Below, in pieces: positions 23,000-29,905 of a stretch of 35,339 nucleotides of DNA. Source of the stretch: Streptomyces prunicolor NBRC 13075 (GTDB taxonomy: Bacteria > Actinomycetota > Actinomycetes > Streptomycetales > Streptomycetaceae); the NCBI RefSeq assembly GCF_000367365.1, contig NZ_BARF01000100.1:1-35339 (forward strand), given 5' to 3'. Made by a program: the position numbers and the translations under genes. The notes below the pieces were generated by a model. The model did not search any database. It was not told where the DNA came from and saw only the letters and a list, made by a program, of their open reading frames with translations. Numbering within the stretch: the stretch's first letter is position 1; each line of letters starts with the position of its first letter.

Positions 23000-23773
23000 A
23001 TGCTGCTCACCGACAAGACCGCGGTCATCTACGGCGCCGGCGGCTCGATCGGCGGTGCGGTCGCCCGTGCCTTCGCCGCCGAGGGCGCCAGGGTCCACCT
23101 CGTCGGACGCACCCGGGAGACGCTGGAGGCCGTGGCCGCCCACATCAAGGACATCGGTATCGAGGGTGCAGAGGTGGCCGTGGTCGACGCCCTCGACGAG
23201 AGTGCCGTCACGGAACACCTCGCCCGCGTCGGAGACGTGGACGTGTCCTTCAACCTCGTCTCGCGCGGTGATGTGCAGGGCATGCCGATCACCGAGATGC
23301 CCGTCGACGACTTCCTGCGGCCCGTTCTCAACGGCACCCGCGCCAACTTCATCACCGCCCGCGCCGCCGCCCGCCGGATGGCCGAGCGCGGCTCCGGTGT
23401 CGTCCTCACCCTCAACAGCGGTTCCGCGCACGGGAGTCCGATGATGGGCGGCACCGGTCCCGCCGACGCGGCGACCGACAGCCTGGTGCGCAACCTGGCG
23501 ATGGAACTGGGCCCGCGCGGGGTGCGCGCCGTAGGACTGTGGGCCGCCGGGATCCCCGAGACCCTCACCGTCGAGAAGCTCGGCAAGGTCAACCCCGACC
23601 TCAACGAGGCGGCGATCCAGGGCATCCTCGACCAGCTGTCGAGCCTGCGCATGACCCGCCGCAACCCCACCCTCGCGGAGATCACCGCGACCGCCGTGTT
23701 CCTCGCCTCGGACCACGCGGCGAGCATCACGGGCACGTTCGTGAACGTCACGGGCGGGATGTTCCCGGGCTGA
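23000..23773 (+). CDS. Atypical SDR lacking the catalytic Tyr/Lys
   Basis: 257 residues. Rossmann start MLLTDKTAVIYGAGGSIGGA and the C-terminal ITGTFVNVTGGMFPG are SDR-like. The NNAG segment is FNLVSRGDV. The YxxxK motif is replaced by GGTGPADAATDSLVRNLAMEL, so neither Tyr nor Lys is present. It may bind NAD(P)H but do a different reaction or act as a sensor. AAGGAG precedes the ATG. It lies 93 bp after the sigma factor in the same direction. SnoaL-type ECF factors often adjoin oxidoreductase genes, which fits. Confidence 0.85.
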   Translation: MLLTDKTAVIYGAGGSIGGAVARAFAAEGARVHLVGRTRETLEAVAAHIKDIGIEGAEVAVVDALDESAVTEHLARVGDVDVSFNLVSRGDVQGMPITEMPVDDFLRPVLNGTRANFITARAAARRMAERGSGVVLTLNSGSAHGSPMMGGTGPADAATDSLVRNLAMELGPRGVRAVGLWAAGIPETLTVEKLGKVNPDLNEAAIQGILDQLSSLRMTRRNPTLAEITATAVFLASDHAASITGTFVNVTGGMFPG

Positions 23774-23801
23774 GCGGGTCGAGCAGGCCGAGGACATGCG
23801 A

Positions 23802-23832
23802 AGGGGCGCCCGGCGGATCGCCGGGCGCCCCT
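23802..23832. terminator. 14-bp perfect hairpin between SDR and pepN
   Basis: The arms AGGGGCGCCCGGCG / CGCCGGGCGCCCCT enclose a 3-base loop, 28 bp after the SDR stop and 35 bp before the convergent pepN stop. It probably ends both transcripts. Confidence 0.85.
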
Positions 23833-23867
23833 CATGGCCGTAGCAGAACCGACCGGACCGACTGTGA

Positions 23868-26441
23868 CTATGAAGCCGCCGCGTCCGCCGCCTGGGCCTT
23901 CAGCGCGCGTTCCACGCCCGAGCGGGACTCCGAGACCAGGCGGCGCAGGGCCGCGTTGGGCTCGGCGGTCGTCAGCCAGGTGTCCGTGCGGTCCAGGGTG
24001 TCCTGGGAGACCTGGATCGACGGGTAGAGGCCGACCGCGATCTGCTGGGCGATCTCGTGCGAACGGGTGTCCCAGGCCTCCTTGACCGCCTCGAAGTACT
24101 TCTCCGTGTACGGCGCCAGCAGCTCGCGCTGATCGGTCTGGACGAAGCCCGAAATCACCGCTTCCTGAAGGGCGTTGGGGAGCTTGTCGGACTCGACGAC
24201 CTGCGCCCAGGCCTCCGCCTTCGCCTCCTCGGTCGGGCGGGCGGCACGGGCGGTCGCCGCGTGGCGCTCACCGGCGGCCGTCTTGTCCCGCTCGTACTCG
24301 CCGGCGATCTCCGACTCGTCGAACCGGCCCACGGACGCGAGCCGTTCGACGAACGCCCAGCGCAGCTCGGTGTCGACGGCCAGGCCCTCGATCGTCTGGG
24401 TGCCCTCCAACAGGGCGTCCAGCAGGTCGAGTTGCTCCGGGGTGCGGGCCGTGGACGCGAACGCGCGGGCCCACGCCAGCTGGTGGTCGCTCGCGGCCTC
24501 GGCGGCACGCAGGTGCGCCAGCGTGGCGTCCGTCCAGCGGGTGAGCAGGGCCTCGCGGGCGGCCGGGTCGGCGTACAGCTCGATCGCGAGCTTGACCTGC
24601 CGCTGGAGCGACTGCACGACACCGATGTCCGACTCCTTGCCGATGCCCGACAGGACGAGGGAGAGGTAGTCGCGGGTGGCGAGTTCGGCGTCGCGGGTCA
24701 TGTCCCAGGCCGAGGCCCAGCACAGGGCGCGGGGGAGGGAGGACTCGAAGTCGCCGAGGTGCTCGGTGACGAACGCGAGGGACTGCTCGTCGAGGCGGAC
24801 CTTCGCGTACGACAGGTCGTCGTCGTTGAGCAGGACCACGTCCGGACGACGCTTGCCCACCAGCTGCGGTACGGCGGTGAGTTCGCCGTCCACGTCCAGC
24901 TCGACGCGCTCGTCGCGCACCAACTTGCCGGTGTCCTCGTCGAGTTCGTACAGGCCGACGGCGATGCGGTGCGGGCGCAGCGTCGGCTCGCCCTTGGCGC
25001 CCTCGGGGAGCGCCGGGGCCTGCTGCCGGATCGCGAAGGCGGTGATGACGCCGTCCGCGTCGGTCTCGATCTCCGGACGCAGGATGTTGATGCCGGCCGT
25101 CTCCAGCCACAGCTTCGACCAGGTCTTCAGATCACGCCCGGAGGTCTCCTCCAGCGCGCCGAGCAGGTCGGACAGGCGGGTGTTGCCGTACGCGTGGCGC
25201 TTGAAGTACGCCTGCACGCCCGCGAAGAACTCGTCCATGCCGACGTACGCGACGAGCTGCTTCAGGACGCTCGCGCCCTTGGCGTACGTGATGCCGTCGA
25301 AGTTGACGAGCACGTCGTCGAGGTCGTTGATCTCGGCCATGATCGGGTGGGTGGAGGGCAGTTGGTCCTGCCGGTAGGCCCAGGTCTTCATCGAGTTGGC
25401 GAAGGTCGTCCAGGAGTGCGGCCAGCGCGACTGGGGGGCGTACGCCTGGCAGGCGGCCTCCGCGTAGGTGGCGAACGACTCGTTCAGCCACAGGTCGTTC
25501 CACCACTCCATGGTGACCAGGTCGCCGAACCACATGTGGGCCAGCTCGTGCAGGATCGTGGCGGCCCGCACCTCGTACGCGGCGTCGGTCACCTTGGACC
25601 GGAACACGTACTGGTCGCGGATGGTGACGGCACCCGCGTTCTCCATCGCGCCCGCGTTGAACTCCGGGACGAACAGCTGGTCGTACTTCTTGAAGGGGTA
25701 CTGGTAGGCGAACTTCTCCTGGAACCAGTCGAATCCCTGCCGCGTGACCTCGAAGATGGCGTCCGAGTCGAGGTATTCGGCGAGCGAGGGCCGGCAGTAG
25801 ATGCCCAGCGGCACGCTCTGCCCGTCCTTCTCGAACACGCTGTGCACGGAGTGGTACGGCCCGACGATGAGCGCGGTGATGTACGTCGAGATGCGCGGCG
25901 TCGGCTCGAACACCCAGGTGTCGTCCCGGGGTTCGGGCGTCGGGGAGTTGGAGATGACGGTCCAGCCGGAGGGCGCCTTCACGGTGAACTGGAAGGTGGC
26001 CTTGAGGTCGGGCTGCTCGAAGCTGGCGAACACGCGGCGCGCGTCCGGCACCTCGAACTGGGTGTAGAGGTACGCCTGTTGGTCGACGGGGTCGACGAAC
26101 CGGTGCAGCCCCTCACCGGTGTTGGTGTAAGCGCAGTCGGCGACGACCCGCAGGACGTTCGGCCCTTCCAGCAGCCCGGCCAGGGCGATCCGCGAGTCCT
26201 TGAAGACCTCGTCGGGGTCGAGCGGGTCGCCGTTCAGCGTCACCTCGTGGACGGCCGGGGCGATCAGGTCGATGAAGGACTCGGTGCCGCCCTCCGTCAC
26301 GTCGAAGCGCACCGTCGTCGCGGACCTGTAGGTCCCGCCCTCCTGCGCGCCGGAGAGGTCGAGATCGATCTCGTACGAGTCAACGGTGAGCAGCGTTGCC
26401 CGCTGCCGCGCCTCTTCGCGAGTCAGGTTTGTGCCAGGCAC
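23868..26441 (-). CDS. pepN: Aminopeptidase N (M1 family)
   Basis: 857 residues. Zinc metallo-aminopeptidase with GAMENAG (264-270, binds the free N-terminus), HELAH (His298, catalytic Glu299, His302) and the third zinc ligand Glu321 in LWLNESFA. A catalytic Tyr lies in the YAKGAS region. The C-terminal ERAP1-like helical domain (from ~530) is complete. It has no signal peptide, so it is cytosolic and trims peptides for turnover. The GTG start has GAGGAG 8 bases upstream. It is divergent from the DUF1203 gene and a single-gene transcript ends at the hairpin at 23802-23832. Confidence 0.96.
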   Translation of the reverse strand: MPGTNLTREEARQRATLLTVDSYEIDLDLSGAQEGGTYRSATTVRFDVTEGGTESFIDLIAPAVHEVTLNGDPLDPDEVFKDSRIALAGLLEGPNVLRVVADCAYTNTGEGLHRFVDPVDQQAYLYTQFEVPDARRVFASFEQPDLKATFQFTVKAPSGWTVISNSPTPEPRDDTWVFEPTPRISTYITALIVGPYHSVHSVFEKDGQSVPLGIYCRPSLAEYLDSDAIFEVTRQGFDWFQEKFAYQYPFKKYDQLFVPEFNAGAMENAGAVTIRDQYVFRSKVTDAAYEVRAATILHELAHMWFGDLVTMEWWNDLWLNESFATYAEAACQAYAPQSRWPHSWTTFANSMKTWAYRQDQLPSTHPIMAEINDLDDVLVNFDGITYAKGASVLKQLVAYVGMDEFFAGVQAYFKRHAYGNTRLSDLLGALEETSGRDLKTWSKLWLETAGINILRPEIETDADGVITAFAIRQQAPALPEGAKGEPTLRPHRIAVGLYELDEDTGKLVRDERVELDVDGELTAVPQLVGKRRPDVVLLNDDDLSYAKVRLDEQSLAFVTEHLGDFESSLPRALCWASAWDMTRDAELATRDYLSLVLSGIGKESDIGVVQSLQRQVKLAIELYADPAAREALLTRWTDATLAHLRAAEAASDHQLAWARAFASTARTPEQLDLLDALLEGTQTIEGLAVDTELRWAFVERLASVGRFDESEIAGEYERDKTAAGERHAATARAARPTEEAKAEAWAQVVESDKLPNALQEAVISGFVQTDQRELLAPYTEKYFEAVKEAWDTRSHEIAQQIAVGLYPSIQVSQDTLDRTDTWLTTAEPNAALRRLVSESRSGVERALKAQAADAAAS

Positions 26442-26553
26442 GCGGTCATCTCCTCGTTATGTGTGGGTTGCGCCATCCTTCCACGGGAGCTGCGGGAAGC
26501 GCGATGTCCGTATCCCGCCGGTGAGCGGGGCGAACGAGCGCGAGCCTGGTGTC

Positions 26554-27027
26554 ATGACGACGTACACGCCACGACCCATCGACCCCACGATCCTGAAGGA
26601 GCTGCGCTCTGCTGACGATGCGGGACGCCGAATGGTTCCCGCACTCGATGAGGAGGGAGGCGCTCCGCTCCGCTGCTGCCTGCGCCACAGCGAGCCGGGT
26701 GAGCGCATCGCCCTCGTCTCGTACGCCCCGCTGCGACGCTGGGCGGCGGAAACGGGGGCCGAGCCGGGGGCGTACGACGAGCAGGGGCCGGTGTTCATCC
26801 ACGCGGAGGAGTGCGCGGGGCCTGCGGCCGGCTCCGGGTATCCCTTCGCGAACGCCCACCGGGTGCTGCGCCGCTACTCGGCCGAGGGCCGCATCCTCGG
26901 CGGCGAGCTGGTCGACCCCCTCGACGACGATGCCTTCCACAGGGCCTTCGCCGACCTGTCTGTGGTCCTCGTCCACGTTCGGGCGGTGGAGTACGGCTGC
27001 TTCTACTTCGAGGTACGCAGGGCGTAG
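26554..27027 (+). CDS. DUF1203 protein
   Basis: 157 residues: RPIDPTILKELRSADDAGRR, CCLRHSEPGERIALVSYAPL, EQGPVFIHAEECAG, YPFANAHRVLRRYSAEGRI and VRAVEYGCFYFEVRR. These match DUF1203, small cytosolic proteins of unknown function whose CLR...GE, PVFIHxxxC and NCFxF-like motifs are conserved. The start is an ATG with only a weak SD. It is divergent from pepN, 112 bp away. I cannot assign a function. Confidence 0.8.
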   Translation: MTTYTPRPIDPTILKELRSADDAGRRMVPALDEEGGAPLRCCLRHSEPGERIALVSYAPLRRWAAETGAEPGAYDEQGPVFIHAEECAGPAAGSGYPFANAHRVLRRYSAEGRILGGELVDPLDDDAFHRAFADLSVVLVHVRAVEYGCFYFEVRRA

Positions 27028-27038
27028 CACCCTGCACT

Positions 27039-27109
27039 CCTCAAACGCCGGACGGGCCGAAAATCCAGCCTCTCCGGCGTTTGAGGAACGGGGCCTGGGG
27101 CGGAGCCCC
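27039..27109. repeat. Streptomyces intergenic hairpin repeat (TCAAACGCCGGA family)
   Basis: Perfect 14-bp arms CCTCAAACGCCGGA (27039-27052) and TCCGGCGTTTGAGG (27073-27086) are followed by GGGGC-N10-GCCCC (27090-27109). This composite element recurs between genes in many Streptomyces genomes. Here it sits between convergent DUF1203 and asd and can act as a terminator. Confidence 0.8.
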
Positions 27110-27156
27110 AGAAGGATGGGACGGGTAGGGACAGCGGGGGCGAAGAACTCCCGGCG

Positions 27157-28173
27157 TCAGCCCTTCAGTTCCGCCGCCACCAGCTCCGCGATCTGCACCG
27201 CGTTCAGCGCAGCGCCCTTGCGGAGGTTGTCGTTGGAGATGAACAGGGCGATACCGTGCTCGACCGTCTCGTCCGCGCGGATGCGGCCGACGTAGGACGG
27301 GTCCTGGCCGGCCGCCTGGAGGGGGGTCGGGATGTCGGAGAGGGCCACACCGGGGGCGCCGGCGAGCAGCTCCGTCGCGCGCTCGACCGGGATCGGGCGG
27401 GCGAAACGGGCGTTGACCTGGAGGGAGTGGCCGGAGAAGACCGGGACGCGGACGCAGGTGCCGGAGACCTTCAGCTCGGGGATCTCCAGGATCTTGCGGG
27501 ACTCGTTGCGGAGCTTCTGCTCCTCGTCGGTCTCGTTCAGGCCGTCGTCGACGATCGAGCCCGCGAGGGGGAGCACGTTGAAGGCGATGGGGCGCTTGTA
27601 GACCTGCGGCTCGGGGAAGTCGACCGCGCCGCCGTCGTGGGTGAGCTTGTCGGCGTCGGCCACGACCTTGAGGGCCTGGCCGTGCAGCTCGGCCACCCCG
27701 GCAAGACCGGAACCGGACACCGCCTGGTACGTGGCGACGATCAGCGCCTCAAGGCCCGCCTCCGCGTGCAACGGCTTTAGGACCGGCATCGCGGCCATCG
27801 TCGTGCAGTTCGGGTTGGCGATGATGCCCTTGGGGCGGTCGACGATCGCGTGCGGGTTCACTTCCGAGACGACCAGCGGGACCTGCGGGTCCTTGCGCCA
27901 GGCGGAGGAGTTGTCGATGACGACCGCGCCCTGCGAGGCGACCTTCTCGGCCAGCGCCTTCGAGGTCGCGCCGCCCGCGGAGAAGATGACGATGTCGAGG
28001 CCGGAGTAGTCGGCACTCGACGCGTCCTCCACCGTCACGCCGTCCAGGACCGTCCCGGCCGAACGGGCCGAGGCGAACAGGCGCAGCTCGTCGACGGGGA
28101 AGTCCCGCTCGACCAGGATCCTGCGCACGACCGTGCCGACCTGACCGGTGGCTCCGACGATTCCGACCTTCAC
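27157..28173 (-). CDS. asd: Aspartate-semialdehyde dehydrogenase
   Basis: 338 residues. Reduces aspartyl-4-phosphate to aspartate semialdehyde with NADPH, the branch point to lysine/DAP, threonine and methionine. N-terminal GATGQVG (7-13), IFSAGGATS, DNSSAWR, nucleophile Cys123 in ANPNCTT, QAVSGSGLAG and the catalytic His in VFSGHSLQVN. The GTG start has AAAGGGAG 5 bases upstream. It is usually next to an aspartokinase gene, but here it stands alone, suggesting a second, separately controlled copy. It is divergent from the sigma factor, with 299 bp between. Confidence 0.95.
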   Translation of the reverse strand: MKVGIVGATGQVGTVVRRILVERDFPVDELRLFASARSAGTVLDGVTVEDASSADYSGLDIVIFSAGGATSKALAEKVASQGAVVIDNSSAWRKDPQVPLVVSEVNPHAIVDRPKGIIANPNCTTMAAMPVLKPLHAEAGLEALIVATYQAVSGSGLAGVAELHGQALKVVADADKLTHDGGAVDFPEPQVYKRPIAFNVLPLAGSIVDDGLNETDEEQKLRNESRKILEIPELKVSGTCVRVPVFSGHSLQVNARFARPIPVERATELLAGAPGVALSDIPTPLQAAGQDPSYVGRIRADETVEHGIALFISNDNLRKGAALNAVQIAELVAAELKG

Positions 28174-28472
28174 GGCGACTCCCTTTACATGCGTTCTACG
28201 TGGTCCAGCGCTTCCATGATGCGTCTCACCCGTGCCCGTGTGTCCAATCCTTTCGCCGCCCGGCCCGAGGAGTGGGACGCGACACCTGACCGCCCGCAGC
28301 CCGATCCTGCGGCGACGGCTCCGCGCGCTGCGAGAAATCCGCCCCGCACCGGCTCAGGACCGCAAGCCGTCCCGCCCGCCGGTGTGATCCACGCCTCCGG
28401 CCGCCGCCGCGGAAAACTCCTCCTCGCCCGGCCGAACGTTTCCGGGCGCTCCGGCGTCGTAGAGGAAACGCG
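28174..28472. promoter_or_regulatory. Divergent asd/sigma-factor region with ECF-type box
   Basis: A 299-bp region without a gene. GAAC (28434-28437), a 17-bp spacer and CGTC (28455-28458) resemble ECF promoters and would start transcription at about 28465, a few bases before the sigma gene. This could be autoregulation, but the boxes are short and such matches occur by chance. The asd promoter was not located. Confidence 0.35.
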
Positions 28473-29009
28473 GTGAGGGGGTGGCTTGTGCTGCGCAGAA
28501 AGGCCCGCCGGGTCCAGGAGGACGACGATCCTCTGGACGCGGCCCAGGAACGGCGGGTGCGGGCGGTGCTCGCGCTCGGCGGGGTGCCGCAGGCGGATCT
28601 GCCGGACGGCGTCCAGCAGGTACGGCTGCGGTTGCTGGAGCGGGCGGCGAAGGGCGACGAGGCGCCGCGCGACGTCTCGGCGTGGGCGGCGGTCGTCGCC
28701 TCGAACCTCGCCATGGACTGGCACCGGGCCAAGCGCCGTCAGGAGCGGGTGGGGGAGCGGCTGGCCTCCCTGCGCCAGCTGGAGCATCCCTCCGGCGAGG
28801 ACACGAGTGTCCTGTCCCTCGCGGTGGCACAGGGCCTGGACGAACTGCCCGACCAGCACCGCCAGGTCCTCGTCCTGCGGTTCTTCGCCGACCTGCCCGT
28901 GCGTGGGATCGCCGAGGAACTCGGCATCCCGGAAGGCACGGTCAAGAGCCGGCTGCACTCCGCGGTCCGCGCCCTGCGCGACCGCCTGCACGAGGACGAG
29001 GTGGTGTGA
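28473..29009 (+). CDS. ECF-family RNA polymerase sigma factor
   Basis: 178 residues. Sigma-2 is weakly conserved (LPDGVQQVRLRLLERAAKG, SAWAAVVASNLAMDWHRAKRRQ). Sigma-4 is clear: LDELPDQHRQVLVLRFFADL, then IAEELGIPEGTVKSRLHSAVRALRDRL. It directs RNA polymerase to a small regulon, possibly under envelope stress. The start could be the GTG at 28473 (GAGGAA upstream) or at 28488 (AGGGGG upstream). It is followed 1 bp after its stop by a membrane protein likely to control it. Confidence 0.88.
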   Translation: MRGWLVLRRKARRVQEDDDPLDAAQERRVRAVLALGGVPQADLPDGVQQVRLRLLERAAKGDEAPRDVSAWAAVVASNLAMDWHRAKRRQERVGERLASLRQLEHPSGEDTSVLSLAVAQGLDELPDQHRQVLVLRFFADLPVRGIAEELGIPEGTVKSRLHSAVRALRDRLHEDEVV

Positions 29010-29010
29010 C

Positions 29011-29781
29011 GTGACCGCGGAGCGGAATCAATACGACGGCGTGGACGCGCTGTTGGCCGCGATCACGGACGAGCCGCTGCCGGAAGCGGCGCTCGCGGAC
29101 GCCGCCTTCATGGCCGAGCACCGGGCCGCTACGGCCGATGTGGCGCTGTTGCGGGAGCAGTTGGGGATCATCGGGCACGCGCTCTCGCAACCGGAGCCGC
29201 AACCGGAACCTGAGCCCGCGCCGAAACCGGTGAGCTCGCTCCGCCCGGCCCCACGGCGTCATCCCGGCCTGCGCGCCCTCGCCTTCGGCACCCTCGCGAC
29301 GGCGGTCGTCGCCACGATGATCACCGGGCTCGCCTGGCTGGTCGCGCACAACGGGGGCATGAACGCCGACTCCAGCAGCAGCGCGGACCAGGGGGCGAAG
29401 ACCAGCGTCGGCTCGGCGCCGGCGGACGGCTCCGCGACCCCGGGCGCGCTGGCCGACCCTGAGCTGTACGTGGCCTGCTCCCGCCTCCTGGTCGAAGGGA
29501 CGGTGACCGAGGTGAAGCCGGGCTCCGACCCCCGCAAACGGATCACGCTCGCCGTCACCCGCTCCTACCGGCCCGCCCACGGCCCGGCCGACGTCACGGT
29601 CGTACTGGCCGCGGGGGCGCAGCCGGCGCCGCGCCAGGGGCAGCACGTGCTGGTCGGGGTTCCGAAGGGCTCGGACACGGCGACCCTCTGGGTCGTCGGC
29701 GACGACGCGGTCGCCACGGACAGTGCCGCGATCGTCGAGGCGCTGGCCGGACCCGGCACCACCACCTGCCCGACCGGCTGA
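29011..29781 (+). CDS. Putative anti-sigma membrane protein
   Basis: 256 residues. N-terminal ~87 residues are cytoplasmic: acidic helix VDALLAAITDEPLPEAAL, then LLREQLGIIGHALS and a PEPQPEPEPAP stretch. One TM (LRALAFGTLATAVVATMITGLAWLVA, ~88-112) precedes an extracytoplasmic Ser/Ala-rich region and a ~130-residue domain ending in CPTG. It begins 1 bp after the sigma stop, and its topology and position fit an anti-sigma. The HxxxCxxC zinc motif is absent, so it is not a classic ZAS protein. Role inferred from context. Confidence 0.7.
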   Translation: MTAERNQYDGVDALLAAITDEPLPEAALADAAFMAEHRAATADVALLREQLGIIGHALSQPEPQPEPEPAPKPVSSLRPAPRRHPGLRALAFGTLATAVVATMITGLAWLVAHNGGMNADSSSSADQGAKTSVGSAPADGSATPGALADPELYVACSRLLVEGTVTEVKPGSDPRKRITLAVTRSYRPAHGPADVTVVLAAGAQPAPRQGQHVLVGVPKGSDTATLWVVGDDAVATDSAAIVEALAGPGTTTCPTG

Positions 29782-29790
29782 CAGCGAGAA

Positions 29791-29818
29791 GGGCGGGCGC
29801 CCGCACGGACGCCCGCCC
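29791..29818. terminator. GC hairpin after the sigma/anti-sigma operon
   Basis: 9-bp arms GGGCGGGCG / CGCCCGCCC with a 10-base loop, beginning 10 bp after the anti-sigma-like gene. The convergent protease stop is 67 bp further. Confidence 0.7.
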
Positions 29819-29832
29819 CCTCACCGCCGTAG

Positions 29833-29905
29833 CCGCATGCGTACTAGGACATCCGCATACGTACTACGACGTGACCTTCTCGATCTACGACGTGACCTTC
29901 TCGAT
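29833..29905. repeat. Tandem duplications around the protease stop codon
   Basis: CTACGACGTGACCTTCTCGAT occurs twice back to back (29864-29884 and 29885-29905). On the minus strand each copy reads IEKVTS-stop, so the protease terminus and stop are duplicated. Just beyond, the 20-mers at 29833-29852 and 29853-29872 match at 17 of 20 bases. Both look like slipped-strand duplications. Confidence 0.85.

Noticed and set aside
24057..26615. 852-codon plus-strand frame opposite pepN
   Set aside because: Shadow of pepN, rich in Val/Gly/Arg with no motifs; pepN has all M1 catalytic residues on the other strand.
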